The notes under the pieces were generated by a model, which was not told the DNA's origin, searched no databases, and saw nothing but the letters and a program-made list of their open reading frames with translations. The position numbers and the translations under genes are program-made. A stretch of 64,000 nucleotides of DNA. Source: Harmothoe impar. Taxonomy: Eukaryota; Annelida; Polychaeta; Phyllodocida; Polynoidae. Every line of letters begins with the position of its first letter. Position 1 is the first letter of the stretch. Positions 63,281 through 64,000 of the stretch are shown one piece after another. The stretch is from assembly GCA_947462335.1 (NCBI GenBank), contig OX381721.1, positions 7,874,001-7,938,000 of the forward strand, in the 5' to 3' direction.

Positions 63281-64000
63281 ACTCCAATAGCATAGTAAAA
63301 TATAGGATTTTGCTAAACATGGATGTATGTCCAGCTAAGTGCTATCCTCGAGCCCCAATGACGTGGTATATTGAGGTAATAAAATGGCATGACAAAAATC
63401 CCTGTGGCTAATGTCAACGTTAGACGAGGCTTCCGAAGAACCCCTAGAAGTCTCCCATAGCTACTACTTCTCCCCACCCACGTAGCTCCCCTAAATACCC
63501 ATCAACACAGTTTTATGTTGCCACGTTGGGTATTTATGATCTTAGGTGTGTATCCCCTAGGAAAGCACTGTTTCCATACACTGAAATCCTTGGCACACCA
63601 CCTTCAACCACCTTTATTAGTGTTCATTTTGGTTCAACATGCCATCATGGCGCATGTTTGAAAGAAGAAGCTTCAAAAACAAAAACGCTTAATTGTTTTT
63701 TTATATCTTGGTTTATTTTTGTATAACCATGAGGAAGTTTAATCATTAGTTTAAAGTTTTAACTGAAATTAGTAGGTTAATGTTCATAGACCTTTAGGAT
63801 GACTGTATGGGCTGCATCCTCACTAGGGATTGCCTATGGAGCTGAATAGTCTAACATTGGATATATGAACTAAACTCATATTGAAAGGGGTACTCTGGAA
63901 TCCTCCATACAGTTCGACGTGTCTGTTGCAGCAGAAATGGTGGGTTTCATTCACATCTTCATGTCTCAGCATAATTCTATATGGGCATTTTCATATAACT
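63281..64000. other. Right end of the window, no feature recognised
   Basis: AT-rich sequence. The 66-codon ORF at 63526 has no motif. Confidence 0.4.

Overview
This window is animal nuclear DNA. The only host genes I can support are two intron-containing rhodopsin-class GPCR genes; nearly everything else recognisable is transposable elements. The mix (two families of Ngaro-type tyrosine-recombinase retrotransposons, a very long Ty3/gypsy element, a CR1/L2/Jockey-like LINE, tRNA-derived SINE heads and many small inverted-repeat elements) suits a marine invertebrate such as a cephalochordate, echinoderm, hemichordate or lophotrochozoan. I cannot name the species from sequence alone.

Layout. 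1-3917: 3' part of a Ngaro-type element (end of Gag, RT/RNase H, tyrosine recombinase, then B1-A2-B2 split direct repeats). 3918-6469 and 19433-19633 (minus): a degraded, 5'-truncated LINE, split by a nearly full-length Ty3/gypsy element at 6470-19432 (minus; 12.96 kb; 481/469-bp LTRs; 4-bp GTGT target duplication). The gypsy element carries gag, a textbook -1 slippery heptamer at the gag stop, pol with one in-frame TAG, and then, between pol and the 3' LTR, about 3.2 kb of accessory reading frames (no recognisable env) preceded by their own TATA box and followed by a cluster of hairpins.

19634-34800: a tandemly duplicated GPCR locus on the minus strand. Each copy has two coding exons joined by a phase-0 intron between TM6 and TM7. 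Both introns contain related non-autonomous elements, and the 3' flank of copy 2 carries an insertion absent from copy 1. The spacer holds a pogo/Tigger-like element (25613-26485) and a short MITE-like element.

36044-42138: a second, complete Ngaro-type element (36182-41903, A1-ORFs-B1-A2-B2) inserted into a small TTAA-flanked inverted-repeat element. A second copy of that host element lies at about 44761-45202. The Ngaro copy has near-identical terminal repeats, but its RT catalytic box is interrupted by a stop codon and there is a frameshift before RNase H.

42139-64000: no gene that I can support. The region holds MITEs, a long (TA)n tract, a 974-bp terminal-inverted-repeat element carrying seven copies of a 15-bp motif, a near-perfect foldback, local tandem duplications, and an old set of diverged repeated segments spread from 47 to 63 kb. 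Here the RT, integrase, tyrosine-recombinase and Gag products are selfish replication machinery; the GPCRs are plasma-membrane receptors of unknown ligand.
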